64,000 nucleotides of DNA, taken from assembly GCF_003952945.1 (NCBI RefSeq), contig NZ_QXGK01000010.1, positions 1 through 64,000 on the forward strand, written 5' to 3'. The position numbers and the translations under genes were made by a program. The notes beneath the pieces were generated by a model. It saw only the letters and a program-made list of their open reading frames with translations. It was not told the DNA's origin and ran no database searches. This stretch comes from Bifidobacterium samirii. Lineage in GTDB: Bacteria; Actinomycetota; Actinomycetes; Actinomycetales; Bifidobacteriaceae. Shown piece after piece: positions 1-8,240 of the stretch (position 1 is the first letter of the stretch; every line of letters starts with the position of its first letter).

Positions 1-115
1 GCGGTCAGCGGGCGTCCCCGTTCCCGGCGACGACACCCCCCGGATCATCAACGACAGGGCGAGAAAGTCATACCGGAACCGGCGACCCGGTCCCGACCAT
101 CGGGACCTACTAAAC
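1..115 (-). mobile_element. Partial IS110-family element, upstream (left) end only
   Basis: The first ~115 bases are the reverse complement of the stretch upstream of the complete IS110 element further right (about 3553-3675), with scattered substitutions. The transposase of this copy would lie before the window on the minus strand. Similarity stops just past the shared word ACCATGTTTAGTAGG, read on the minus strand, which marks the outer end of the element or its target half-site. A hairpin at 89-107 is kept in both copies. The element is cut by the window edge, so its completeness cannot be judged. Confidence 0.75.
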
Positions 116-214
116 ATGGTAATGGGGAGCCACCGGCTACAAGTATAGGACGTCTCGTCCGTCTCGCGTCGCACATGTCGTCCGATGGTTGACGGCGTCG
201 GCCGTCCGGCCTTG

Positions 215-1114
215 TCAGCGGCCGCGGCGGTAGAGGCGTTCCAGCGTGTCACGCAGCTGGGCGAGCGTCTCGCCGTGGCGTTCGGTGCGCAGCTTCGGGA
301 ACGAGGCGATCATGCGCCGCTGCTGGAAGTTGAGCGCCGAATCGGCGGCGTCGCGGATCCTCATCATCAGCTCGACCGACATGCCGCGGCCCGCCTGCCA
401 GCGTTCGCCCAGACGGTCGTGCGCGTCGGCCATCGCATCGGCGACCGCGCCGGACACCACGCCCGGCACGCCCGCCTTCACACCGGAACGCACGTCGTCG
501 GCGGCCTGGCCGAGCCGCTCCTGCGCGTCGGCCACGGCGTCGCCGACCGCGTCGCGCGCCAGCTCGCCGTACCGGGCCATCATCTCGGCCATCCGGTCGA
601 GACGGTCGTCGAGGTCGGCGACGCCGGCCACGGTGACGGCCGTGTCGATCACCAGCAGCAGGAAGAACACGACGCACAGCCAATGCATCGCCGGCAGCGG
701 CAGCATGTCGGTCCAACGCTCCACCTGCGGCTGCGCGACGCCGGTGATGACCACGCCGCCCACGCCGAACACGACCGCGCCCAGCAGGCAGATGCGGCCG
801 TCGAGATTGAACCGGAAATTCGAATAATCCCACCATCGCGCGTGGAACAGACGCTCCATCACCCACGACGTGGCGTATTCGAGCACGCTCGCGCCGAACG
901 CCGAAATCAGGAACACCAGCACCGGACTGCGCACGTCGCCCAGCAACACGACGGCCAGCACCGCGCCCGTACCGTAGATCGGACACAGCGGGCCGTTGAG
1001 GAAGCCGCGGTTGACCGGCCGGCGCTGCTGCACCGACACGAGGATCGACTCGTACACCCAACCGCAGCAGCTGTAGAACAGGAACCACAGGAACAGCTTC
1101 TCGACCATCAGCAT
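215..1114 (-). CDS. Membrane protein of the PF06541 family (putative ABC-transporter type IV)
   Basis: A 299-residue integral membrane protein. The N-terminal half holds hydrophobic segments at about residues 5-20, 50-85, 105-130 and 140-165, beginning with a Cys-rich WFLFYSCCGWVYES stretch and followed by an RGFLNGPLCPIYGTGA motif that I recognise from the PF06541 family. The C-terminal ~120 residues are a charged, probably helical cytoplasmic tail rich in Ala, Asp and Arg. The start lies 3 bases after the stop of the HD-domain gene, so the two are probably cotranscribed. The molecular function of the family is not established and no ATPase partner is nearby. Confidence is good for the family, low for any transport role. 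Confidence 0.7.
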   Translation of the reverse strand: MLMVEKLFLWFLFYSCCGWVYESILVSVQQRRPVNRGFLNGPLCPIYGTGAVLAVVLLGDVRSPVLVFLISAFGASVLEYATSWVMERLFHARWWDYSNFRFNLDGRICLLGAVVFGVGGVVITGVAQPQVERWTDMLPLPAMHWLCVVFFLLLVIDTAVTVAGVADLDDRLDRMAEMMARYGELARDAVGDAVADAQERLGQAADDVRSGVKAGVPGVVSGAVADAMADAHDRLGERWQAGRGMSVELMMRIRDAADSALNFQQRRMIASFPKLRTERHGETLAQLRDTLERLYRRGR

Positions 1115-1117
1115 CGT

Positions 1118-1657
1118 TCAGCCCCGCCTTCCCGCACGCGGCGCGCGGACACGGCCCCGGCCGCGGCCGCCCATGAGCCGCGGATTGTCGAAGCGCGACA
1201 GACTCACCGTCTCGCGCGTCGCGCTGAGCTTGTCGGACATGGTCACCAACCAGCCCTCCACGTAGGTGGGTGGTTTGGGCGTCATCGGGAACATGTGGCA
1301 GCGGATCGAATCGCGCTCCACATGGTTGAGACGGAAGTCGCGCATCGCGTTGCGCAACGCCGCGCCGCCGTGCGTGAATCCGTGCAGGCGATGCTCGCCG
1401 TCGTCCCAGTCGTGCCAGTCGTACAGGAAGTAGTCGTGCAGCAGGGCGGCGCGCACGAGCGAACGCGCGTCGACGCGCCGCCACAGCCGCAGCCGGTCGG
1501 CGAGCCATACCGCCAGGCAGGCCACGCGGATCGAATGGGCGAACGTGGTGACGCTGCCATGCTGGTAGCAGCCGCGTTCGATGCGCATATGCTCGTGTTC
1601 GATGATGTCGCGGCCGTGTTCGTCGACCAGTGCGCGGATCTGCGTACGGGTGAGCAT
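1118..1657 (-). CDS. HD-domain phosphohydrolase
   Basis: A 179-residue protein with the pattern of a metal-dependent HD hydrolase: His41 in FAHSIRVA, the His74-Asp75 pair in AALLHDYFLYDWHDWDD, and a later helix with RCHMFPMTPKPP. Such proteins are often annotated as 'HD domain-containing' or YfbR/metal-dependent phosphohydrolase; the substrate is unknown. The ATG is supported by an upstream GGAAGGGGAC ribosome-binding site. The C-terminal ~20 residues are very Arg/Gly-rich and probably disordered. The stop is 3 bases before the start of the PF06541 gene, suggesting an operon. The preceding ~250 bases hold no gene. Confidence 0.75.
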   Translation of the reverse strand: MLTRTQIRALVDEHGRDIIEHEHMRIERGCYQHGSVTTFAHSIRVACLAVWLADRLRLWRRVDARSLVRAALLHDYFLYDWHDWDDGEHRLHGFTHGGAALRNAMRDFRLNHVERDSIRCHMFPMTPKPPTYVEGWLVTMSDKLSATRETVSLSRFDNPRLMGGRGRGRVRAPRAGRRG

Positions 1658-1912
1658 TGCGTCCGTCCCCTTCCGTCGGTCATTCGTCGGTCATCTCTTG
1701 GCTGTCAGATTCCGTGGACCCGATCGGCTCCTTTTGATGCCATCGGTTCCGCGGATTCCGTTGCCGATTCTAGGACGCGGAACGCCGCGATGCGTTCGTC
1801 CGTGAGGATGATGGAACGGGTGTCGGGGATGATGCGGCGATGGTCGGCTCACACGCGGCCGTGACGCCGGGATTCCGGCGAGCGGCGTCGCAGCACCGGA
1901 CCCGGACATGAC
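1658..1912. other. Intergenic stretch upstream of the HD gene
   Basis: No credible gene is seen; the short frames here have no ribosome-binding site or family resemblance. It must carry the promoter of the HD-domain gene, but no clear -35/-10 pair stands out. Around 1709-1775 there are several copies of TTCCGTGG/TTCCGCGG-like words, resembling those concentrated in the palindrome-rich stretch after argG. Confidence 0.5.
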
Positions 1913-1961
1913 GAGGCTCCCGTACGACCGGCCCCGGTCGGGACCATCGCGCGGGAGCCTC
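1913..1961 (-). terminator. argH terminator hairpin
   Basis: The 10-base arms GAGGCTCCCG and CGGGAGCCTC enclose a second GC-rich stem, about 30 bases after the argH stop. No strong T-run follows, which is common for strong GC hairpins in this group. It could work in both directions. Confidence 0.7.
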
Positions 1962-1990
1962 TCCCCTGTCTTAGCGTGCCTTGGCGTGCC

Positions 1991-3466
1991 TTAGCGCAGG
2001 GATTCGGGGGCCTTGTAGGCCGGGCCGTCGGAGACGGAGTTCGCGAACGCGCGCAGCGTCTCGACCGCGGTCTTGGCGGCGACGATCTGCTCGCGCACGC
2101 GCAGCGGCGACGTGCCGCCCTTGCCGTTGCGGGCGGAGACGGAACCCTCGGTGGAGAGCACCTCGCGCACCTGCGGGGCCAGATCGGCCGGCAGGAAGCC
2201 GTCGAACACGGCGATGAAGTCCTCGTCGGTCAGGTCCCACAGCTCCTGGCCGCGCTCCTCGGCGATCTTCACGCACGCGCCCGACAGTTCATGCGCGTGG
2301 CGGAACGGGACGCCGTTCTTCACGAGCCATTCGGCGATGTCGGTGGCCAGGGCGAAGCCGGTCGGCGCCTCGGCCTCCAGACGCTCCGTGTCGAAGGTCA
2401 TCGTGGCGACCATGCCGGTGAACGCCGGCAGCAGCACCTCGAGCGTGTCGACCTGATCGAACACGGCCTCCTTGTCCTCCTGCAGGTCGCGCGCGTACGC
2501 GGTCGGCAGACCCTTGAGCGTGGCGAGCAGGCCGGTCAGGTCGCCGATCAGACGGCCCGACTTGCCGCGCGCCAGCTCGGCGATGTCCGGGTTCTTCTTC
2601 TGCGGCATGATCGACGAGCCGGTCGAATACGCGTCGTCGAGGCGCACGAAGCCGAACTCCTGCGTGTTCCAGATGATGATCTCCTCGCTCAGACGGGAGA
2701 TGTCGACGCCGGCCATCGCGGCGATGAACGCGAACTCGGCGACCAGGTCGCGCGACGCGGTGCCGTCGATCGAATTGGCGGTCACGTTCGTGAAGCCCAG
2801 TTCGCGGGCCACGGCCACCGGCTCCAGGCCAAGCGTGTTGCCGGCGAGCGCGCCGGAGCCGTACGGGGAGGCGTCGATGCGCTTGTCCCAGTCGGCGAGA
2901 CGCTGCACGTCGCGCAGCAGCGGCCAGACGTGGGCCATGAGCTGGTGGGCGAGCAGCACCGGCTGGGCGTGCTGCATGTGGGTGCGGCCCGGCATGACGG
3001 CGCGGCCGGCCTTGTCGGACTGTTCGATGAGCGCGACGGCGAGCGCCAGCAGCTGCTTGGCGATGATGCGGCTGTGGCGGCGCAGCCACATGCGGATGAG
3101 GCAGGCGATCTGGTCGTTGCGGGAGCGGCCGGCGCGCAGCTTGCCGCCGAGTTCGTCGCCGGCGATGGCGAGCAGGCCGCGTTCGAGCGCGGTGGCCTCG
3201 TCCTCGTCGTCCTCGATGGGGGCGAATGCGCCGGAGTCGACGCTGCGCTGGAGTTCGTCGAGCGCGTTCTCCATACGTTCCAGCTCGTCGGCGGTGAGCA
3301 GGCCGGCGCGGCCGAGGGCGCGGGCGTGGGCGCGGGAGCCGGCGATGTCGTCGTCGGCCAGACGCCAGTCGAACTGGGTGGACTTGCTCAGACGCGCCAG
3401 TTCGGGCGACGGGCCGGAGGTGAAACGGCCGCCCCACAGGGCGAGGTGTTCGGACTGCTCAGCCAT
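1991..3466 (-). CDS. argH: Argininosuccinate lyase
   Basis: A 491-residue enzyme that splits argininosuccinate into arginine and fumarate, the last step of arginine synthesis, in the cytoplasm. The fumarase/aspartase superfamily signature [12 protein letters not shown] is present, as are the N-terminal LWGGRF motif and the AGRSRNDQ motif typical of ArgH. The ATG at 3466 is preferred over a longer frame because AAGGAGAG lies eight bases upstream and the protein then begins [15 protein letters not shown] as in the family. In many bifidobacteria argH follows argG directly; here a complete IS110 element and two small genes separate them, so argH has lost its link to the argG promoter and must use its own promoter or one from the IS. 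Confidence 0.96.
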   Translation of the reverse strand: MAEQSEHLALWGGRFTSGPSPELARLSKSTQFDWRLADDDIAGSRAHARALGRAGLLTADELERMENALDELQRSVDSGAFAPIEDDEDEATALERGLLAIAGDELGGKLRAGRSRNDQIACLIRMWLRRHSRIIAKQLLALAVALIEQSDKAGRAVMPGRTHMQHAQPVLLAHQLMAHVWPLLRDVQRLADWDKRIDASPYGSGALAGNTLGLEPVAVARELGFTNVTANSIDGTASRDLVAEFAFIAAMAGVDISRLSEEIIIWNTQEFGFVRLDDAYSTGSSIMPQKKNPDIAELARGKSGRLIGDLTGLLATLKGLPTAYARDLQEDKEAVFDQVDTLEVLLPAFTGMVATMTFDTERLEAEAPTGFALATDIAEWLVKNGVPFRHAHELSGACVKIAEERGQELWDLTDEDFIAVFDGFLPADLAPQVREVLSTEGSVSARNGKGGTSPLRVREQIVAAKTAVETLRAFANSVSDGPAYKAPESLR

Positions 3467-3559
3467 GCTGTGTTCTCTCCTTGCAATGCGTTGATGCTGT
3501 GCTCTGCGAAACAGGCTAAGCCTATCAGCCAATGCCGCCATTGCCTCATTACCATGTTT

Positions 3560-3780
3560 AGTAGGTTCTGATAGTCAGGACCCGGTCGCCGGTTCCGGTA
3601 TGACTCTCTCGCCCTGTCGCTGATGATCCGGGGGGTGCTGTCGCCGGGAGCGGGGACGTCCGCAGACCGCTGATAGGAACCAGGCCGGTCGCACGAATGC
3701 CCCAGGGACTCGCGGCGCAGGCCCCGCGTAATGTGGCTGCGGCGCGGGCGCCCGGACTCCATCCCAGTCCACGGCGGCCA
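3560..3780 (+). ncRNA. Candidate bridge RNA of the IS110 element
   Basis: In the IS110 group the non-coding end upstream of the recombinase is known to be transcribed as a bridge RNA, whose loops pair with donor and target DNA. Here this end is ~250 bases and starts with a hairpin (3564-3582; arms GGTTCTGA and TCAGGACC). In the second copy the same hairpin has different bases (GGTCCCGA and TCGGGACC), with pairing kept, one pair as G-U. This is inference: the RNA limits and guide loops were not determined. Confidence 0.45.
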
Positions 3781-3809
3781 CGGAACATCCCCAGACGGGA
3801 GGAACGACG

Positions 3810-5009
3810 ATGACCCCGGACGACATCGACGTGTGGATCGGCCTGGACGTAGGCAAAAGCGCGCACCACGCGCATGCCCTCGACCGCGACGGCGCCACCG
3901 TCTACGACAAGCCGGTCAGACAGGACGAGAAAGCCATCCGGACCATGCTGGAAAGGCTTTCCGAACGAGGCCGGCCGCTACTGGTCGTCGACCAGCCCAA
4001 CACCATCGGCTCGCTGCCCCTGACCGTGGCCAGAAGCATGGGGATCGCCGTCGCCTACCTTCCCGGAGGCGCGATGCGCAAGGCCGCCCAGCTCCTGCCC
4101 GGCAGCGCGAAGACCGACCGGAGGGACGCGCGCGTGATCGCATGGGCCGCCCTCAAACTGCCCGAGACCCTCAAAGACGCAGGAAGCGACGACGAGACCC
4201 TCGCCGCCCTGAGGATGCTGGCGGGACACGACGAGGACCTCGCCCACGAGGCCACCCGCCACATCAACCGGGCGCGCGGCCTGCTCCTGCAGGTCCACCC
4301 CGCGTTCGAACGCGCGCTCAAAGGCGAGAGGATCGCGCGGGACTCGACCCTCGCCCTGCTCGAACACTACGGCGGCCCCGCGGGCATGAACAAGGCAGGC
4401 GTCCAGAACGTGAGGGCGTGGGCCAAGGCCAACGGCCTTCGCGCCGGCACCATCATCGACGACATGTTCCGCGCGATCGGCGAGCAGACCGTCACCGTGC
4501 CGGGCGCGCTCATGGCGGAGAGCATCATCCCCGCGCTCGCCCGCGACATCAAGGCGATCAAGGACCGGCGACGCGAGATCGGCCGTCAGGTCGAGACGCT
4601 TCTGGAGGACCACCCTCTTCTCACGGTCCTGACGTCGATGCCCGGGATAGGCGTCAGGACCGCAAGCGGCATCCTCCTCGGCATCGGCGGCGACATCGCC
4701 AACTTCAAGAGCGCGGCCCACCTCGCCGCGTACGCCGGCATCGCGCCGGTCACCAGCCAATCCGGCACCAGCATCAAGGGCGAACGGCCGGCCCGCGGCG
4801 GTAACAAGCGTCTCAAGAACGCGCTGTGGCAGACCGCGTTCGTCGCCAGCACCAAGCACCCGCCATCGATCGCCTACTACAAACGCAAACGGGAACAGGG
4901 CAAGCACCACAACGCCGCCATCATCTGCCTCGCACGCCGACGCTGCGACGTGATCTACAGCATGCTCAAAAACGGAACCCTCTACCAAGATCCCATCCTC
5001 GCCGCCTGA
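3810..5009 (+). CDS. IS110-family transposase (DEDD recombinase)
   Basis: A 399-residue recombinase that excises and inserts the element. The N-terminal RuvC-like domain has the acidic residues expected of the family: Asp13 in GLDVGK, Asp61 in VVDQPNT, and Asp103 and Asp106 in KTDRRDA. The C-terminal Transposase_20 domain begins near the PGIG motif (278-281) and holds SQSGTS (316-321), where the catalytic serine is expected, then RGGNKRLKNAL. Length is normal and the frame is intact, so the gene looks active. The ATG follows a GGAGGAACGACG ribosome-binding site. By family knowledge the protein works with an RNA from the upstream non-coding end. Confidence 0.93.
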   Translation: MTPDDIDVWIGLDVGKSAHHAHALDRDGATVYDKPVRQDEKAIRTMLERLSERGRPLLVVDQPNTIGSLPLTVARSMGIAVAYLPGGAMRKAAQLLPGSAKTDRRDARVIAWAALKLPETLKDAGSDDETLAALRMLAGHDEDLAHEATRHINRARGLLLQVHPAFERALKGERIARDSTLALLEHYGGPAGMNKAGVQNVRAWAKANGLRAGTIIDDMFRAIGEQTVTVPGALMAESIIPALARDIKAIKDRRREIGRQVETLLEDHPLLTVLTSMPGIGVRTASGILLGIGGDIANFKSAAHLAAYAGIAPVTSQSGTSIKGERPARGGNKRLKNALWQTAFVASTKHPPSIAYYKRKREQGKHHNAAIICLARRRCDVIYSMLKNGTLYQDPILAA

Positions 5010-5159
5010 AAACCGAACGACGGACAAAGCACCGGACCGGCCGGCAAGGCGAAGCGCGCCCGCAAACGGCCACCGAGACCCCGATATGCCAACCCTCTAC
5101 GGAGTTGACAAAAACATAGGAACACCCCCCCACGTCCGCTGCGTGACGCGGTTCGCTTC

Positions 5160-5369
5160 TCACCACTTATGGCGGCCGGTCGCGATGAGATGGTCGATGT
5201 CCTCGTATGCGTTACGCAGGCTTTCCTGATGGTATGTCTCGTACATGTCGCGGATTTCCTGCGTGATTCCACGCTCGTCCCACTCACGCAGCACATCCGA
5301 AGTGGGACGGTTCCGTTCGCGTGCGTAGCTTTCGATGAGCAGCATGAAGAACTCGGTTTCCTTATCCAT
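5160..5369 (-). CDS. DUF3791 small protein
   Basis: A 69-residue acidic protein beginning MDKETEFFMLLIESYA and continuing with TSDVLREWDERGITQEIRDMYETYH, which matches what I know of DUF3791. The ATG is chosen because GAGGAAGTG lies just upstream and the family starts at this methionine. It follows the 81-residue gene by about 7 bases, so the two form an operon. In other genomes this pair commonly precedes a DUF3990 (ADP-ribosyltransferase-like) gene. Here the next thing downstream is the right end of the IS110 element, about 30 bases away, so any third gene has been lost or displaced. Function is not established. Confidence 0.7.
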   Translation of the reverse strand: MDKETEFFMLLIESYARERNRPTSDVLREWDERGITQEIRDMYETYHQESLRNAYEDIDHLIATGRHKW

Positions 5370-5376
5370 CACTTCC

Positions 5377-5622
5377 TCATTCCCCACGCAGACTGGCGCA
5401 GTTCCGCGGGTCGCCCGTGATCCGTTCGGCCTCCCACATGTCGAAGATGGCCCGTGCCGGATACGCGCATAGACCATTGTCCTCGTCCTCGAGCAGGCCG
5501 TGCGTTTCGGACATGAGGAAACTGCGTACCGCGTCCATGGGCGCGTAGTCGTATTTGTCGATGATGCGGCTCACCACCGCCTTGTTGTAGTAGTCGATGG
5601 CGTAATGCGGGATTCTGTTCAT
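5377..5622 (-). CDS. Small protein of a DUF3791-associated family
   Basis: An 81-residue protein (MNRIPHYAIDYYNKAVVSRIID...). The arrangement of an N-terminal helix, a central SFLMSETHGLLEDEDNGLCAYPA segment and a C-terminal FDMWEAER segment resembles the short proteins that often lie next to DUF3791 genes. GGAGGTGTTGAGCCT before the ATG is a good ribosome-binding site and fixes the start. No membrane segment or catalytic motif is seen. It is probably cotranscribed with the DUF3791 gene. Whether the pair is part of a toxin-antitoxin or defence unit is unknown. Confidence 0.6.
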   Translation of the reverse strand: MNRIPHYAIDYYNKAVVSRIIDKYDYAPMDAVRSFLMSETHGLLEDEDNGLCAYPARAIFDMWEAERITGDPRNCASLRGE

Positions 5623-5779
5623 AGGCTCAACACCTCCACGTAATGCAACCGTCCCGGCAGCCGCCTTGCGATGCTGCCATTCAGTGACCGCCGCCACCCT
5701 GCCTGTCATCTTACCGTCATCGGCTGGTGTCCGGGACTCGAATCAACACCATAGGAGCGGTGATGCAGTATGTTTCTTG

Positions 5780-6210
5780 CCGATGCATTATGCACGGAAT
5801 CGTTCATTCCCAATGACGGTGTGTTCCGTGGTCCTCTCCATGCCACGGAGTGCATGATTCATGCGATTCTCCGATTCCGTGCGCAATGTTCCTGTCAGGG
5901 AATGCGGAATTGATCGATTCCTTGATTCCGTGACAAGTCTTTCCCTGACCCTCATATACGGGCAATTGCGGAATCGTTGATTTTCCAGCGGTTCCGCACG
6001 CACTGCCCTTGTCACGGAATGCCAAAATCCACCCGTGCACGATTCCCTGGCAATGTTCCTGTCACGCAATCGCAGATAAGCCGTTTTCCGGATTCCGTGG
6101 CACGATTCATCGCCACGGAGTATCGGAAACACCGCTTGGCGCGGTTCCGTGGCATGCGCCGTGCCACGGAACCGTCCTGCAACGGGTTTCCAGTGTTCCG
6201 TAACTGCGTT
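5780..6210. repeat. Palindrome-rich degenerate repeat array
   Basis: About 430 bases carry some twelve copies of TTCCGTGG-like words in alternating orientation, forming hairpins of variable perfection, for example around 5824-5849, 6091-6117 and 6144-6171. The last has perfect 12-base arms GGTTCCGTGGCA and TGCCACGGAACC. A longer unit containing TGACAGGAACATTGC (minus strand) occurs twice, about 165 bases apart. Spacing and sequence are too irregular for CRISPR. No gene in this stretch looks real; the frames that cross it just translate the repeats. Confidence 0.6.
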
Positions 6211-6313
6211 CCAAGGCGATTCCATCCCCGGAAGTCACACACGCGATGCTTCCACGCCGGATTCGCGACATCACGCAGAGACCGCAGGCACCGGCATCGC
6301 CCCGATATACGAC

Positions 6314-6347
6314 GATGGGGGTTCTCTCGGACGAGAGAACCCCCATC
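6314..6347 (-). terminator. argG terminator hairpin
   Basis: Perfect 15-base arms (GATGGGGGTTCTCTC and its complement) around a GGAC loop, 60 bases after the argG stop. There is no T-run, but the stem is very strong. Confidence 0.8.
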
Positions 6348-6406
6348 AGTGGTCGTGTCAGGTTCCGCCGGCGCTCAGAGCGCGGCGGAGCACCGAACTA
6401 CTCGGA

Positions 6407-7645
6407 CTACTCGACGACGTTGTTCGGCACTTCGATGCCGTTGCCGAAGCGCACGTCGCGGGCGGCGGCGACGCGGGACGGCAGGCCGTAGATGTCGATG
6501 AAGCCGTTGGAGGACTTCTGGTCGAAGGTGTCGCCCGAATCGTAGGTGGCGAGGCGGTAGTCGTACAGCGACGTGTCGGAGCGACGGCCGGTGACGACGG
6601 CGCGGCCGCCGTGCAGGGTCATGCGGATCTCGCCGGACACGTACTTCTGGGTGTCCTCGATGAACGCGTTGAGCGAGGCGACGGCCGGGGAGAACCACTG
6701 CGCGTCGTAGACCAGCTCGCCCCAGCGCTTGTCGATGTCGCGCTTGATGCGGTGCTGCTCGCGCTCGAGGCAGCAGTTCTCGAGCTCCTGATGGGCGGTG
6801 ATGAGCGCCACGGCGCCCGGGCACTCGTACAGCTCGCGGGACTTGATGCCGACCAGACGGTCCTCGATGAGGTCGATGCGGCCGATGCCCTGCGCGCCGG
6901 CGCGGCGGTTCATCTCCTCGATGGCCTGCAGCGGGGTGACGTCGCGGCCGTCGATCTTGACCGGGATGCCTTCCTTGAATTCGATGACGACCTCGTCCTC
7001 GACCGGCGGGAACGCCGGGTCGTCGGTGTAGGCGTAGCAGTCCTTGGTCGGACCGTTCCACGGATCCTCGAGGAAGCCGGTCTCGATGGCGCGGCCCCAC
7101 ACGTTCTGGTCGATGGAGTACGGGCTCTTCTCGGTCTGGGTGATCGGCAGCTGGTGCTCCTTGGCGAACGCGATCTCGACGTCGCGGGTCAGGGACAGGT
7201 CGCGGATCGGGCTGATGGCCTTGAGGGTCGGGTCGATGGACGCGATGGACACCTCGAAGCGCACCTGATCGTTGCCCTTGCCGGTGCAGCCGTGGGAGAT
7301 CGTGTCGGCGCCGAACTGGTGGGCGGCGCGCACGAGGTGCTTGGAGATCAGCGGGCGGGAGATGGCGGAGACGAGCGGGTAGACGCCCTCGTACATGGCG
7401 TTGGCCTTGAGGGCCTTCATGCAGTACTCGTTGGCGAACTCGTCGCGCGCGTCGACCACGTAGGACTCGACGGCGCCGCAGGCCAGGGCGCGCTGGCGGA
7501 TGGTCTCCAGGCTCTCGCCGCCCTGTCCGACGTCGAGGGAGACGGCGACGACGTCCTTGCCGGTGCGGTCCTTGAGGTACGCGATGGCGACGGAGGTGTC
7601 GAGACCGCCGGAGTACGCCAGCACGATGCGGTTGTTATCGCTCAT
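6407..7645 (-). CDS. argG: Argininosuccinate synthase
   Basis: A 412-residue ATP-dependent enzyme that joins citrulline and aspartate to give argininosuccinate. The N-terminal [12 protein letters not shown] is the PP-loop ATP site, and [14 protein letters not shown] is a family motif. The ATG at 7645 follows GAAAGGCAATC and gives the usual [14 protein letters not shown] start. It is 79 bases downstream of argR; that gap holds two ArgR-type palindromes, so argG probably has its own ArgR-controlled promoter as well as read-through from the argC promoter. It ends before a strong hairpin. Confidence 0.97.
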   Translation of the reverse strand: MSDNNRIVLAYSGGLDTSVAIAYLKDRTGKDVVAVSLDVGQGGESLETIRQRALACGAVESYVVDARDEFANEYCMKALKANAMYEGVYPLVSAISRPLISKHLVRAAHQFGADTISHGCTGKGNDQVRFEVSIASIDPTLKAISPIRDLSLTRDVEIAFAKEHQLPITQTEKSPYSIDQNVWGRAIETGFLEDPWNGPTKDCYAYTDDPAFPPVEDEVVIEFKEGIPVKIDGRDVTPLQAIEEMNRRAGAQGIGRIDLIEDRLVGIKSRELYECPGAVALITAHQELENCCLEREQHRIKRDIDKRWGELVYDAQWFSPAVASLNAFIEDTQKYVSGEIRMTLHGGRAVVTGRRSDTSLYDYRLATYDSGDTFDQKSSNGFIDIYGLPSRVAAARDVRFGNGIEVPNNVVE

Positions 7646-7674
7646 GATTGCCTTTCTGTAAGTCGAACCGGATG

Positions 7675-7706
7675 CAAGTATATGCACAGGTCTGTATATA
7701 TGCACC
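7675..7706. promoter_or_regulatory. Two ArgR operator-like sites before argG
   Basis: TGCAAGTATATGCA (7675-7688) and the weaker TGTATATATGCA (7695-7706) lie 30-61 bases upstream of the argG ATG. Both fit TGCA-N6-TGCA, the layout of the perfect palindrome before argC. Paired sites of this kind bind ArgR hexamers. Confidence 0.65.
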
Positions 7707-7724
7707 TTTGGTCGTGTCGTCGTT

Positions 7725-8240
7725 TCAGCTTTTGGACGCGAGTGCCAGCAGCCATCGGCTGCGGTCGGCGGCGGCCTCGCCGTCGGTGCAGATCACCATG
7801 ACCGTGTCGTCGCCGGCGATGGTGCCGAGCACGCCGTCGATCGGCTGCTTGTCGACGACGCTCGCCACGTACTGGGCGGCGCCGGACGGCGTGTGCACGA
7901 CGATGAGGTTGTTCGCGGCCGCGACCGATGTGACGAGTCCGGAGAGCACCTTGGCCATCTGCTGTTCGGCCTTCGCCCCGATGCCGGCGCCGTGCGACTC
8001 GTGCCGCGAGTCGGCGCCGACCGTGTAGGCGATGGTGCCGTCGGCCAGGCGCGTCTTCATCGCGTGGATCTCGTCGAGGTCGCGGCTGAGCGTCGCCTGC
8101 GTCACCTCGACCCCTTCGTCGGCGAGGATGCCCGACAGCTGGGATTGGGAGGTGATGACGTGGCTGAGCAGGATCTCCTCGATCATGCTCAGCCGGGCGG
8201 CGCGGGTCGTGGGCCGCTGCAGCGGCGTGGATTCGCTCAT
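7725..8240 (-). CDS. argR: Arginine repressor ArgR
   Basis: A 171-residue regulator that binds operator DNA when loaded with arginine. The N-terminal winged helix includes the segment [36 protein letters not shown]. The C-terminal oligomerisation and arginine-binding domain includes [13 protein letters not shown]. The ATG shares an ATGA overlap with the argF stop, so argR is translated with the biosynthetic operon it is expected to repress. The palindromes before argC and argG are its likely targets, which makes the operon self-regulating. Confidence 0.95.
   Translation of the reverse strand: MSESTPLQRPTTRAARLSMIEEILLSHVITSQSQLSGILADEGVEVTQATLSRDLDEIHAMKTRLADGTIAYTVGADSRHESHGAGIGAKAEQQMAKVLSGLVTSVAAANNLIVVHTPSGAAQYVASVVDKQPIDGVLGTIAGDDTVMVICTDGEAAADRSRWLLALASKS

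Larger units (their letters stand above)
3551..5130 (+). mobile_element. Complete IS110-family insertion sequence
   Basis: It spans a ~250-base non-coding upstream end, one transposase gene and a ~120-base downstream end. There are no terminal inverted repeats or clear target duplication, as expected for IS110. The left limit is set by where similarity to the copy at the window start ends (around ACCATGTTTAGTAGG). The right limit, near GTTGACAAAAACATAGG and a run of C, is only estimated. The element sits between argH and the DUF3791 gene pair. The long end upstream of the transposase points to the IS110 group rather than the IS1111 group. Confidence 0.8.

Noticed and set aside
185-1864. Long plus-strand open frame over the HD and PF06541 genes
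   Set aside because: It is the His/Arg/Ala-rich shadow of the minus-strand genes, with no family match or ribosome-binding site. Similar long shadows over argH, pheST, ligA and the TPR gene were dropped for the same reason.
1691-1909. 72-codon minus-strand frame upstream of the HD gene
   Set aside because: Pro/Arg/His-rich composition, no ribosome-binding site and no resemblance to a known protein.
5725-5751. tRNA gene
   Set aside because: Only a T-loop-like 3' end is visible; no matching T-stem, anticodon arm or D-arm can be formed.
5780-6210. CRISPR array
   Set aside because: Repeats are short, degenerate and alternate in orientation, with no constant repeat or spacer length and no cas genes in the window.
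5788-6225. Minus-strand frame of 145 codons in the palindrome array
   Set aside because: Its translation just repeats the DNA words (CHGI, TESRNR), there is no ribosome-binding site, and overlapping frames look equally good.
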